A DNA stretch of 60,386 nucleotides from CAZSAT01 sp964604675 (GTDB lineage: Bacteria > Myxococcota_A > UBA796 > CAJQPC01), in NCBI GenBank assembly GCA_964604675.1, contig CAZSAT010000032.1, forward strand, positions 1 through 60,386, given 5' to 3'. Under the pieces are notes generated by a model. The model did no database searches, was not told the origin of the DNA, and was given only the letters and a program-made list of their open reading frames with translations. Of this stretch, positions 51,039-60,386 are shown piece after piece. A program made the translations under genes and the position numbers. Each line of letters begins with the position of its first letter. The first letter of the stretch is position 1.

Positions 51039-52819
51039 GGCTGGGTCCTCCCGCGGAGGATGTGGCCGCCTTCCTCGAGGCGCTTCTCGTATTCGGGACG
51101 CGGATCGGGGATGGTGTAGGGCGCTTCGAGGCGCTCGTCGGTCGCCCGCAGGTGCTCCGGGGCCGTGGCGGTGCCTTGCAGGTCCCACACCACGAGCGAT
51201 CCGTCGGTGGCGGTCGGTGCGCCCAGCAGCTCGACGAAGTTGTCGAGCGTCCTGGCGCGCAGGTCGCGTTTCTCGCGCACCGGCTGCCGCACCAGGTCGC
51301 GGTGGAGCACGACCCAGCGGAAGCCGTCGGCGACGATCGGGTCGCGCGCACTGCTCGGGAGGACCTCCACCGGGCGATCAGGTCGCTTGGCTGCGCCGAT
51401 GAGGGCGTGCACGAAGGGCTCGCGGGTGCGCTCCTTCATGCCCTCTGGCCACAGCAAGGGCGCGTTCTCGCCCATGCCCCCGAACAGCGGCTGCTCGTGG
51501 AAGGTCTGCCAGATCACGGCCTCGGAGTAGATGCCGAAGGGCAGGTCGAGGAGTCCGCCGCCGTGCTCACCCACCCACGCCATGACCGCTGGCGGTCGGG
51601 CGTCGCGCGCGACGAAGGGGAAGATGGCGAAGCGGGCCTGCTCGACCGTGGTCACCAGCACGACCAGCAGGGGCACGGCGAGCCGCAGCCTGGGGCCCAG
51701 CCGCGCGGCGAGGAAGCCGACCGCGAGCGCGGCGGGCACCATCGCCACCATGGCTAGTCGGTAGGGGAACCAGAGGCGCTGGAAGAAGGGCAGGTACCAG
51801 TACGCGGCCATGTAGTGCGGCATCACGTGCCCCTGCACGGTGGGGCCGAGGGCGAAGAGCATGACGAGGGCGAAGGCGGGGAGCCAGCGCAGCCGGCCCG
51901 GACCCAGGAGCGCCCAGAGCACGAGCGGCAGCCCGGTGCCGACGGTGCCGAGCACGCTCGGCCCGTGCCGCTCGAGGAGCAGGTAGCCGTGCAGGGTCTG
52001 CGCCACGTTGTTGCGCACGCTGACTGGCCCCTCCCAGATGGAGCCGCCCGCGAAGCCGGTGATCCCGGGCACCTCGCCGGCCGCGGAGAGGGCGGCCATC
52101 GGGATGGCGGCGGGTGCCACGAGCACGAGGCAGGTGGCCCCGGCCGCCAGGTAGCGGGCCGCCAGCCCGCGCCGGTCGGTCGCGCGCAGGAGATCGGCGA
52201 CCGCCAGCCAGCCGAGCGCGAGCGCGAGCGCGAAGCCGTAGAACCAGTAGGCGTACCCCACGAGCGCGGTGAAGCCCCCGGCCAGCAGGGCGTGGCGCCA
52301 CCGCCGATCGTCGCGGAGGGCGAGGAAGTGGTTCAAGGCCAGCGGCAGGAACGGGAGGAAGGCCTGGGTGAACCGTCCGCAGGTGATCTCGAACAAGACG
52401 AGCGGGTTCAGCTCCCAGGCGAGGGTGGCGGCGAAGGCGGCCCAGGGTGCCTGGGGGAGCAGGCGCCGGGCGAGGGGGACGAAGGCCAGCGCGTTCGCCA
52501 CCATGAGCGCGACCACGAACCACTTCTGGTAGCCGGGATGGCCGAGCGCGAGCTGGAACGGCACCGACGCGGCGGCGTCCAGCAGGTTGGATCCGGTGTG
52601 GCCGAAGATGTCCTTGCCGAGGGGGTGGAAGAACAGGTCGGTGAAGCCGGGGTCCTGGCCGGTGAGCAGGGCGTGCTTCATCCACCAGTAGAACCAGAGG
52701 GTTCCGTACGCGTCGACGCCGTCACCCACGGTGAAGCCTTCGGGCAGCGCGCGCTGGATCCCGTACAGCGCCACGAGCACCACGGCGGCGAGCTGGAGCG
52801 TGAGGGGCGGTCGCTTCAC
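51035..52819 (-). CDS. Polytopic membrane protein, GT-C glycosyltransferase-like (2 of 3)
   Basis: A 594-residue protein with about eleven helices and a soluble C-terminal domain (WVVLHRDLV..., NFVELLGAP...GSLVVWDL). The first loop has VGDGVDAYGTLWFYWWMKHALLTG...FHPLGKDIFGHTGSNLLD, which shares the pattern Asp-rich loop, long helix, P-x-G, N-(L/V)-(L/V)-D with the next gene upstream. Helix-loop-helix spacing and the C-terminal domain match the neighbours, so the three are likely old duplicates. GTG 52819 overlaps the upstream stop (GTGA), and its own stop overlaps the downstream start. Function unknown. Confidence 0.65.
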   Translation of the reverse strand: MKRPPLTLQLAAVVLVALYGIQRALPEGFTVGDGVDAYGTLWFYWWMKHALLTGQDPGFTDLFFHPLGKDIFGHTGSNLLDAAASVPFQLALGHPGYQKWFVVALMVANALAFVPLARRLLPQAPWAAFAATLAWELNPLVLFEITCGRFTQAFLPFLPLALNHFLALRDDRRWRHALLAGGFTALVGYAYWFYGFALALALGWLAVADLLRATDRRGLAARYLAAGATCLVLVAPAAIPMAALSAAGEVPGITGFAGGSIWEGPVSVRNNVAQTLHGYLLLERHGPSVLGTVGTGLPLVLWALLGPGRLRWLPAFALVMLFALGPTVQGHVMPHYMAAYWYLPFFQRLWFPYRLAMVAMVPAALAVGFLAARLGPRLRLAVPLLVVLVTTVEQARFAIFPFVARDARPPAVMAWVGEHGGGLLDLPFGIYSEAVIWQTFHEQPLFGGMGENAPLLWPEGMKERTREPFVHALIGAAKRPDRPVEVLPSSARDPIVADGFRWVVLHRDLVRQPVREKRDLRARTLDNFVELLGAPTATDGSLVVWDLQGTATAPEHLRATDERLEAPYTIPDPRPEYEKRLEEGGHILRGRTQP

Positions 52820-54534
52820 GGGCGGGTCCCCGGAGCGCGCGGCCAGGTGACGCGGATCAAGGTGTCGAGCTCGGGGCGGGGAGCACGGAGGGCCTCGCGC
52901 TCGGCCTTGCGCCAGGCACGGCACCCCTCGGGGCTGGGGACGTCGGGAGCGTCGCGCCACCAGACCATCAGCCCGCAGTGGTCCTGGACCTCCCAGCCGA
53001 GCGGCTCCAGCGCGCTGCGGTAGAGCCTGGCACGGCCCTCCGTCACGCCCTGCCCCGGGCGAACATCCAGCGCCAGCGCGCCCACGCCGAGGCCGGTCAG
53101 GGCGGCGGCGTGCTCGGCCGTGAACACGACCTCCTGGCCGGCCTCGTGGTCGAGCAGGCGCGACGTGAACGCGTTCCGCGCCAGAGTGTTGCGCCAGGCC
53201 AGCGGCGCCCGACGTCCGGGTGGGAGCAGCACCGGGTTGAGCAGGTCGCGTCGGTGGTAGCGCCGGTGGAGGCCGACCAGGCTCGCATCGGCGCCGCGGG
53301 ACAGGGGCAGCTCGAGCACCCGACCCGGCGCGAGGGCCAGCACGCGCCAGCCCTCCAGGGCGGTGAGATCCTGGGTGGTGAGCGGCAGGTTGTCGGAGCG
53401 GGCAGTTGCTTCTCCGAGCAGCAGCACGAGCAACCCTCCGACGGCGATCGGGTGCCGGGGGAGCGCCGCGGTGGCGGCGGCGGCCAGTCCCAGGGTGAGC
53501 AGCAGGCCGAAGCGTTCGGGCCAGGTGAGCCGATCCAGTGCGGGGTGGAGCTCGCCGAGGGCGTGGAACGGCAGAGCCACCTCGAGGGTGGCCTCTCCCC
53601 ACTTCAAGTAGGGGCCCAGCGCGAAGACGTAGCCGAGCGCGGCCATCGCGAGGAAGGGCCTGGCCTCCTTGCGCCGCGCGGCGAAGATCGCCAGGGCGAG
53701 CAGGACCCACGGCTGCGCGTTGCTCCGATCGATCGGGCGGTAGTCGGCGAAGAGGCTGAGGTCGCCCCCGTGGGCCACCTCCATGCGCTCTTCGGCGGGC
53801 ACCGTCTCCTGTCCGGGCAGCATCGCTGCCTGGTTCGCCTGAGGGTCCGGAAAGCCCTCGTAGGCCGAGACCGTCCAGGCGAGCGGAGCCGCCACCAGCA
53901 CGGCGGTGAGCGCCGCGGCGCGGCTCAGCGTCGGGAGCCGCGCCAGCAGGAAGGGGAGGCTCCCGATCGTGAGGAACACCGCGGCGTACCAGTAGGTGAG
54001 CGCCGCCGCCGCCATCGCCAGCGCGGCCTTCACCGGGCGCCTCTCGACCAACGCGGCGACGTAGAGCGGAGGGAACCAGAGCAAGGCCTGCGGCGCGTGG
54101 TGGAGGTTGGCCTCGCGGAGCGTGGACTCGGCGCAGGCCCAGACGACACCCAGGAAGACACCGCCTGTCCACGAGCCGCTCAGCACCCGCCCCAGGTGGT
54201 GCCCGGCGAGACCGTTTCCGACCAGGACGACGAGCCACCAGAGGTTGTCGGAGAGCGGGAAGGGCAGGGTGAGCGCGGTCAGGGCGCCGAGCACGTGGTC
54301 GACGAGGTTCGGCACGAGCTCACCGACCGCAAAGCCCTCCGGGGCGTAGATGCCGCTGGAGTGGGGCCAGCTGCCGGACAGCAGCATCTCGGGCACGAGC
54401 CCGCGGAGCATGATGGTGTCGGTGGCGTCGACGTTGGGGTACCCGACGAGCGCCGTGGTGGGCTCCAGCGCCACCGGCCACGTGACCGCGACGGCTACGC
54501 ACACGTAGAGCAGGACGGGGAGCAGGCGCCGCAC
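52816..54534 (-). CDS. Polytopic membrane protein, GT-C glycosyltransferase-like (3 of 3)
   Basis: A 572-residue protein with about eleven helices and a soluble C-terminus with two Cys (DHCGLMVWW, PEGCRAW). The first extracytoplasmic loop VGYPNVDATDTIMLRGLVPEML...YAPEGFAVGELVPNLVD has the same acidic pattern as its two downstream neighbours. GTG 54534 is the only close start. It heads a three-gene translationally coupled unit. Nearby genes give no clue to the substrate; a role in decorating lipid, polysaccharide or protein at the envelope is a guess from topology alone. Confidence 0.65.
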   Translation of the reverse strand: MRRLLPVLLYVCVAVAVTWPVALEPTTALVGYPNVDATDTIMLRGLVPEMLLSGSWPHSSGIYAPEGFAVGELVPNLVDHVLGALTALTLPFPLSDNLWWLVVLVGNGLAGHHLGRVLSGSWTGGVFLGVVWACAESTLREANLHHAPQALLWFPPLYVAALVERRPVKAALAMAAAALTYWYAAVFLTIGSLPFLLARLPTLSRAAALTAVLVAAPLAWTVSAYEGFPDPQANQAAMLPGQETVPAEERMEVAHGGDLSLFADYRPIDRSNAQPWVLLALAIFAARRKEARPFLAMAALGYVFALGPYLKWGEATLEVALPFHALGELHPALDRLTWPERFGLLLTLGLAAAATAALPRHPIAVGGLLVLLLGEATARSDNLPLTTQDLTALEGWRVLALAPGRVLELPLSRGADASLVGLHRRYHRRDLLNPVLLPPGRRAPLAWRNTLARNAFTSRLLDHEAGQEVVFTAEHAAALTGLGVGALALDVRPGQGVTEGRARLYRSALEPLGWEVQDHCGLMVWWRDAPDVPSPEGCRAWRKAEREALRAPRPELDTLIRVTWPRAPGTRP

Positions 54535-54565
54535 CCCCCGAGGATACGTCCCCGCGGCTCCGACC

Positions 54566-55003
54566 TCAGCCGCGCAGGCGCTGCATGAAGAACCAGTGGT
54601 GGCCTTCGGGGTCGACCGCTTCGTAGCCGCGGTCGCACCAGTAGTCCGGGCCGTAGTCCTCCGTCTTCGGCTCGGCCGCGATGGTGGCGCCGGCGGCGCG
54701 CGCCCGCTCGCAGTGCGCGTCGACGTCGTCGACGAAGACGGCCATGGTCTGCGTGTTGGCGCCGCCGAGGTCTCTTGGAGCCGCCAGCCAGCGACGGTTG
54801 GCCCGCCCGCTGCCGGTCTGCCCGATCATGATCTTGCCGCCGCCGAAGATCAGCTGCGCGTGCTCGATCCGGCCGCCCGGGCCGTCGATGACGAGCTGGC
54901 TCTCGAAGCCGAAGGCCGCCTGGAGAAAGCTGATGGCGCCACGAGCATCGTCGTAGAAGATCGAGCTCGAGATGCGGGGCCAGCCGGTCGGGGGAGCGCG
55001 CAT
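54566..55003 (-). CDS. VOC-superfamily (glyoxalase/bleomycin-resistance-like) protein
   Basis: A 145-residue protein with the vicinal oxygen chelate fold: SSIFYDDARGAISFLQAAFGFE at the first motif, IEHAQLIFGGGKIMIG and TMAVFVDDVDAHCERARAAGATI in the middle, and EAVDPEGHHWFFMQRL at the end. Metal ligand candidates are His and Glu in RIEHAQL and the terminal GHHW. Many members of this branch are uncharacterised; it is close in pattern to PhnB-like and glyoxalase-like proteins. ATG 55003. It lies 31 bases from the membrane protein unit and 53 bases after the MopE gene, probably a separate small gene. Confidence 0.86.
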   Translation of the reverse strand: MRAPPTGWPRISSSIFYDDARGAISFLQAAFGFESQLVIDGPGGRIEHAQLIFGGGKIMIGQTGSGRANRRWLAAPRDLGGANTQTMAVFVDDVDAHCERARAAGATIAAEPKTEDYGPDYWCDRGYEAVDPEGHHWFFMQRLRG

Positions 55004-55056
55004 GGAGTCTCCTGGTCTGCGGCGCCGTATCCCCCCGTGGGCGGGTGCGCCCTGCG

Positions 55057-57858
55057 CTAGCTGCCCTCGCAGTACAGGGTGAGCGTGATGTCCTCGGTGT
55101 CCGTGGCGCCGTAGCAGTCCTCGGTGGTCTGCGTGACGACCATCACCGTGCTGTTCGACGTTCCGTAGGTGGCCGCGATGCCGTAGATCGTGGCGGTGAC
55201 CGAGTCGCCCTCGGTGGCGTCGAGCTCCCCCGAGCTCTCGCCGCTCGTGATCGCCCAGCTGTGGGACATCGTGTCGCCGTCGGCGTCGCTGCTCGCGGAC
55301 GCGTCCAGGGTGAAGGTGACGTCCGAGCAGTCGTCGCAGGTCCAGGTGTAGGAGGAGTAGCTGCAGCTGGACGACGCGGTGGTGGACTGGTCGCTCCCGG
55401 GGTCGGCGACCGGGCCGCTGTTGGTCAGGCGCGTGGTGACGACGAGCGTGACCTCGTCCTGCTCGCTCTCGTTGCCCAGCTCGTCGGACACCGTGAGGCC
55501 GAAGGTGTAGTTCCCGGTGACGTCGCTGCGCACCTGAGGGCTCTCGTCGCTCACCTCCTCGATGTCGTCGGTGGTCAGCTCGGAGTCCTTGGGGGCGCTG
55601 GTCAGCTCCCAGTCGTAGGAGAGCGCCGTGCCGTCGGGGTCGACGCTGCCCGAGCCATCCAGGTACATCGCGTCGCAGTGGAAGAGGGTGGAGCTCGACG
55701 CGTCGTAGCTCGCGTTCGCCACGGGGATGGACTCCACGTCGCCGTCGCAGTTGTTGTCCTTGCTGGCGTCGAGCTCGATCGCGTCGGGGTACACGCTGCT
55801 GTCGCCGTCGTCGCAGTCCTCGCCGCCGTAGGTCGAGCTGTCGTAGCCGTCGCCGTCGGCGTCGTAGTCGCTCAGGCCGTCGCAGTCGTCGTCGGCGCCG
55901 TCGTACCAGGTCTCGGTGGCCCCCGGGCCCACGCCGTCGTCGGTGTCGTCGCAGTCGTCCCCGCCGTAGTCGCTGCTGTCGTAGCCGTCGCCGTCGGCGT
56001 CGTAGTCGCTCCCGCCGTCGCAGTCGCCGTCCACGCCGTCGTACCAGGTGTCCGTGCCGTCCGGGTTCGCGCTGGCGGTGCTGTCGTCGCAGTCGCCGCC
56101 GACGTCGACGGTGCCGCTGGGCTGGTTGCAGGTGTCGGTGGAGAGCTCGTCGTCACCGTAGCCGTCGCCGTCGCCGTCGACGTACCAGGTGGTCTGGCCG
56201 GTGGCGGTCGCGTCGTCGTCGTCGGCCGCGCCGCTGCAGTCCTCGTCGGTGTCGGCGTCGTCGCAGATCTCGGCCGCGCCGGGGTTCACGGCGCTGTCGG
56301 TGTCGTCGCAGTCGCTGCTGTCGGCGACGAAGGACCCGTCGCTGTCGCACGCGGCGGTGCTCACGGCCGGGTCGCCGTAGCCATCCCCGTCGGCGTCGGC
56401 GTACCAGGCACTGGCTCCGCCGGCGCCCAGGTCGTCGTCGTTGGCGAGCCCGTCGCAGTCTTCGTCCACGCCGGCCTCGTCGCACACCTCCGACGCTCCC
56501 GGGTTCACCGCGCCGTCGGTGTCGTCGCAGTCGGTGCTGTCCGCGACGTAGCCGCTGGGCGCCTCGCACGCCTCGGCGTCGTTGGAGGCGTCGCCGTAGC
56601 CGTCGCTGTCGTCGTCGGCGTAGAAGGTGTTGGGGTCGGCCATGCTGCCGTCGTCGTCGTTGATCAGCCCGTCGCAGTCCTCGTCGATCCCGACGGCTTC
56701 ACAGACCTCCTGCCCCGCGGGGCTCACATCCGCCGAGCTGTCGTCGCAGTCCAGGGCGTTGTCGATCCAGCCGCTGGCCAGGTCGCACGACTGGGTGGTG
56801 GTGTCGGCGTCGCCGTAGCCGTCGCCGTCGCTGTCGGCGTAGTAGGTCGAGGCGTCGATCGGGCTCTCGTCGACCGTGCCGTCGCAGTCTTCGTCGACGT
56901 CGTCGCAGGTCTCCGCGGTGCCCGGGTGGATCGCGTCGTTGCTGTCGTTGCAGTCGTCGCCGTTGTCGACGTAGCCCTCGGCCTGGTCGCAGGACTCGGC
57001 GGTGACGGTGCTGTCGCCGTAGGTGTCGCCGTCGTTGTCGGCGTACCAGACGGATCCACCGTCGGCGCCGAGCTCGTCGGCCTCGTCGTCGCAGTCGTCG
57101 TCCTGGCCGTTGCACACCTCGTTGGCGCCGGGAAACACGTCGGCGTCGAGGTCGTCGCAGTCGGTGGCGTCGGTGACGTAGCCATCCGGTTGGCCGCAGG
57201 AGACCAGCGTGTAGTGCTCGCTGCCGTAGCCGTCGTCGTCGGCGTCGGCGTACCAGGTGATCGCGTCGGCGCTGCCTTCGTCGTCGGCCTGCCCGTCGCA
57301 GTCGTTGTCGAGGCCATCGCCACAGACCTCGGCCATGCCCGGGTTCACGGCGTCGTTGTCATCGTCGCAGTCGTCACCGCCGGCGTCTTCGCTCTCGTAG
57401 CCGTCGCCGTCGACGTCGTAGCCGTCGTGGCCGTCGCAGTCCTGGTCGACCTTGTCGCCCAGCTCGTCGTCGGCGCCCGCGTAGACGGTGGCCTCGGCGT
57501 CGTCGCAGTCGTCGCCACCGGACGCTTCGCTCGCGTGGCCGTCGCCGTCGGCGTCCACGCCGTCGACGCCGTCGCAGTTCTGATCCACGCCGTCGCCCAC
57601 CAGGTCGTCGGCGCCGGGGTTCACGCTGTAGCGGGTGTCGTCGCAGTCGTCGCCGCCGGCGCTCTCGGCGTCGTAGCCATCGCCGTCGACGTCGGTCTCG
57701 GGCTCGGTGGCGGAGTCGCTGCCGCCCTCGCCGCTGTCGCCACCGTCGGTGACCGGACTGCTGGAGTCGACCGTGGGGGGCTGGGTGTCGCTGGTCTCCT
57801 TGCCGTCGCAGGCGACGAGGAGGCTGAGCAGGCCGACGAGGGTGGGAAGGCGCAACAT
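55057..57858 (-). CDS. MopE-repeat lipoprotein with two C-terminal PKD/cadherin-like domains (copy B)
   Basis: A 933-residue predicted lipoprotein (leader RLPTLVGLLSLLVAC). After a Ser/Thr/Asp linker come eleven MopE-type repeats over about residues 55-720, with most closing as CD...DCDG and the last ones as WYDG...DCDG. Then follow two Ig-like domains in which Asp-rich turns and SYDW or HSWAIT strands resemble PKD or cadherin-like folds, with a Cys-rich insert SCSYSSYTWTCDDCSD. Start ATG 57858 has GGGGGAG just upstream. It lies 2 bases after the stop of a paralogue with the same ending, so the two are a tandem pair in one transcript. Confidence 0.85.
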   Translation of the reverse strand: MLRLPTLVGLLSLLVACDGKETSDTQPPTVDSSSPVTDGGDSGEGGSDSATEPETDVDGDGYDAESAGGDDCDDTRYSVNPGADDLVGDGVDQNCDGVDGVDADGDGHASEASGGDDCDDAEATVYAGADDELGDKVDQDCDGHDGYDVDGDGYESEDAGGDDCDDDNDAVNPGMAEVCGDGLDNDCDGQADDEGSADAITWYADADDDGYGSEHYTLVSCGQPDGYVTDATDCDDLDADVFPGANEVCNGQDDDCDDEADELGADGGSVWYADNDGDTYGDSTVTAESCDQAEGYVDNGDDCNDSNDAIHPGTAETCDDVDEDCDGTVDESPIDASTYYADSDGDGYGDADTTTQSCDLASGWIDNALDCDDSSADVSPAGQEVCEAVGIDEDCDGLINDDDGSMADPNTFYADDDSDGYGDASNDAEACEAPSGYVADSTDCDDTDGAVNPGASEVCDEAGVDEDCDGLANDDDLGAGGASAWYADADGDGYGDPAVSTAACDSDGSFVADSSDCDDTDSAVNPGAAEICDDADTDEDCSGAADDDDATATGQTTWYVDGDGDGYGDDELSTDTCNQPSGTVDVGGDCDDSTASANPDGTDTWYDGVDGDCDGGSDYDADGDGYDSSDYGGDDCDDTDDGVGPGATETWYDGADDDCDGLSDYDADGDGYDSSTYGGEDCDDGDSSVYPDAIELDASKDNNCDGDVESIPVANASYDASSSTLFHCDAMYLDGSGSVDPDGTALSYDWELTSAPKDSELTTDDIEEVSDESPQVRSDVTGNYTFGLTVSDELGNESEQDEVTLVVTTRLTNSGPVADPGSDQSTTASSSCSYSSYTWTCDDCSDVTFTLDASASSDADGDTMSHSWAITSGESSGELDATEGDSVTATIYGIAATYGTSNSTVMVVTQTTEDCYGATDTEDITLTLYCEGS

Positions 57859-57860
57859 GG

Positions 57861-60125
<2,265 letters not shown>

Positions 60126-60386
60126 CGGGTCTCCTGGGCGGCCGGGGGAGTCTACTTGGGCAACGGCCCGGTTGCGCGGCGTGTGCGGCAGCGTGGGGCA
60201 GGTCCGGCGCCCTCTGCCCTGTGGCGACGAACCCCTGGAGTCGGGGGGCTCGCGAGGGCGCAGCACCGGGGGCCTCCCGTCGACGCCGCGAAGGCCGGGA
60301 GCCGGGGGAGCTCGCACAAGGCCTCCCCGGGGGGCCGGCGGGGGGGGGGGGCGCGGCGGGGGCGGGCGGGCGTTGCCGGGCGCGCG
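60126..60386. other. Non-coding end of window with G-rich run
   Basis: No convincing gene is seen in these 261 bases. The first part could carry the promoter of the leftward MopE pair, but I see no clear -35/-10 pair. The last 60 bases are almost all G and C with a run of ten or more G at 60341-60350, which looks like low-complexity sequence at a contig or read edge, so base calls here deserve caution. Confidence 0.6.

Noticed and set aside
60330..60386. G-rich terminal run as a quadruplex or functional element
   Set aside because: It lies at the very edge of the window, where low-complexity sequence is often an assembly or read artefact.

Overview
The window is a very GC-rich, gene-dense bacterial chromosome segment with about 42 protein genes, no RNA genes and no recognisable mobile elements. 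The best taxonomic guess is a myxobacterium-like lineage (Myxococcota or a related former deltaproteobacterium, perhaps a metagenome-assembled contig). The pointers are five large secreted proteins built from MopE-type Asp/Cys repeats (about 40 DCDD boxes in all), MYXO-CTERM-like Cys/Gly-TM-Arg tails, Asp/Thr-rich lipoprotein tails, and many lipoproteins with very short leaders. This is inferred from sequence style, not from a marker gene.

Layout. 3-5774: the end of an SDR oxidoreductase, a class V aminotransferase, two related small lipoproteins, and the glyoxylate shunt pair aceB-aceA. 5931-7340: a divergent ScfR/RamB-type regulator, with an array of repeated palindromic boxes between it and aceB. 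7378-15765: a rightward run of nine exported or envelope genes (surface PHP protein, SRPBCC protein, sulfatase-like lipoprotein, methyltransferase, lipoprotein, DUF1549/1588/1585-type protein, DUF1501-type Tat protein), most joined by 4-base or shorter stop/start overlaps. 15758-21109: leftward housekeeping and signalling genes (pterin dehydratase, YbjQ, ECF sigma with a membrane partner, YaaA, HDOD-GGDEF, ABC1/UbiB kinase). 21163-22116: a MopE-repeat lipoprotein. 22132-30196: a translationally coupled leftward cassette of YqiJ-like membrane protein, flotillin, and a 1744-residue DUF3686/AAA ATPase. 30271-34266: a CHASE-PAS-GGDEF-EAL protein, a second SPFH protein that looks like a lipoprotein, and a small outer-membrane-like protein. 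34365-46564: a ferritin-like protein, a 1722-codon reading frame that appears to join two genes, a HEAT-repeat protein, a MopE/beta-helix lipoprotein and a histidine kinase. 46605-49384: a solute-binding lipoprotein coupled to an SGNH protein. 49389-54534: three tandem related polytopic membrane proteins. 54566-60125: a VOC protein and two tandem MopE-repeat lipoproteins. The last 260 bases hold no gene and end in a G-rich run.

The most interesting items are the YqiJ/flotillin/DUF3686 ATPase cassette, the in-frame junction at 38904 (a sorting tail followed directly by a signal peptide, with an out-of-frame TGATG at the join), the box array upstream of aceB and its regulator, the two sub-types of MopE repeat, and the near absence of space between convergent genes. 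No stretch above about 300 bases lacks a gene.
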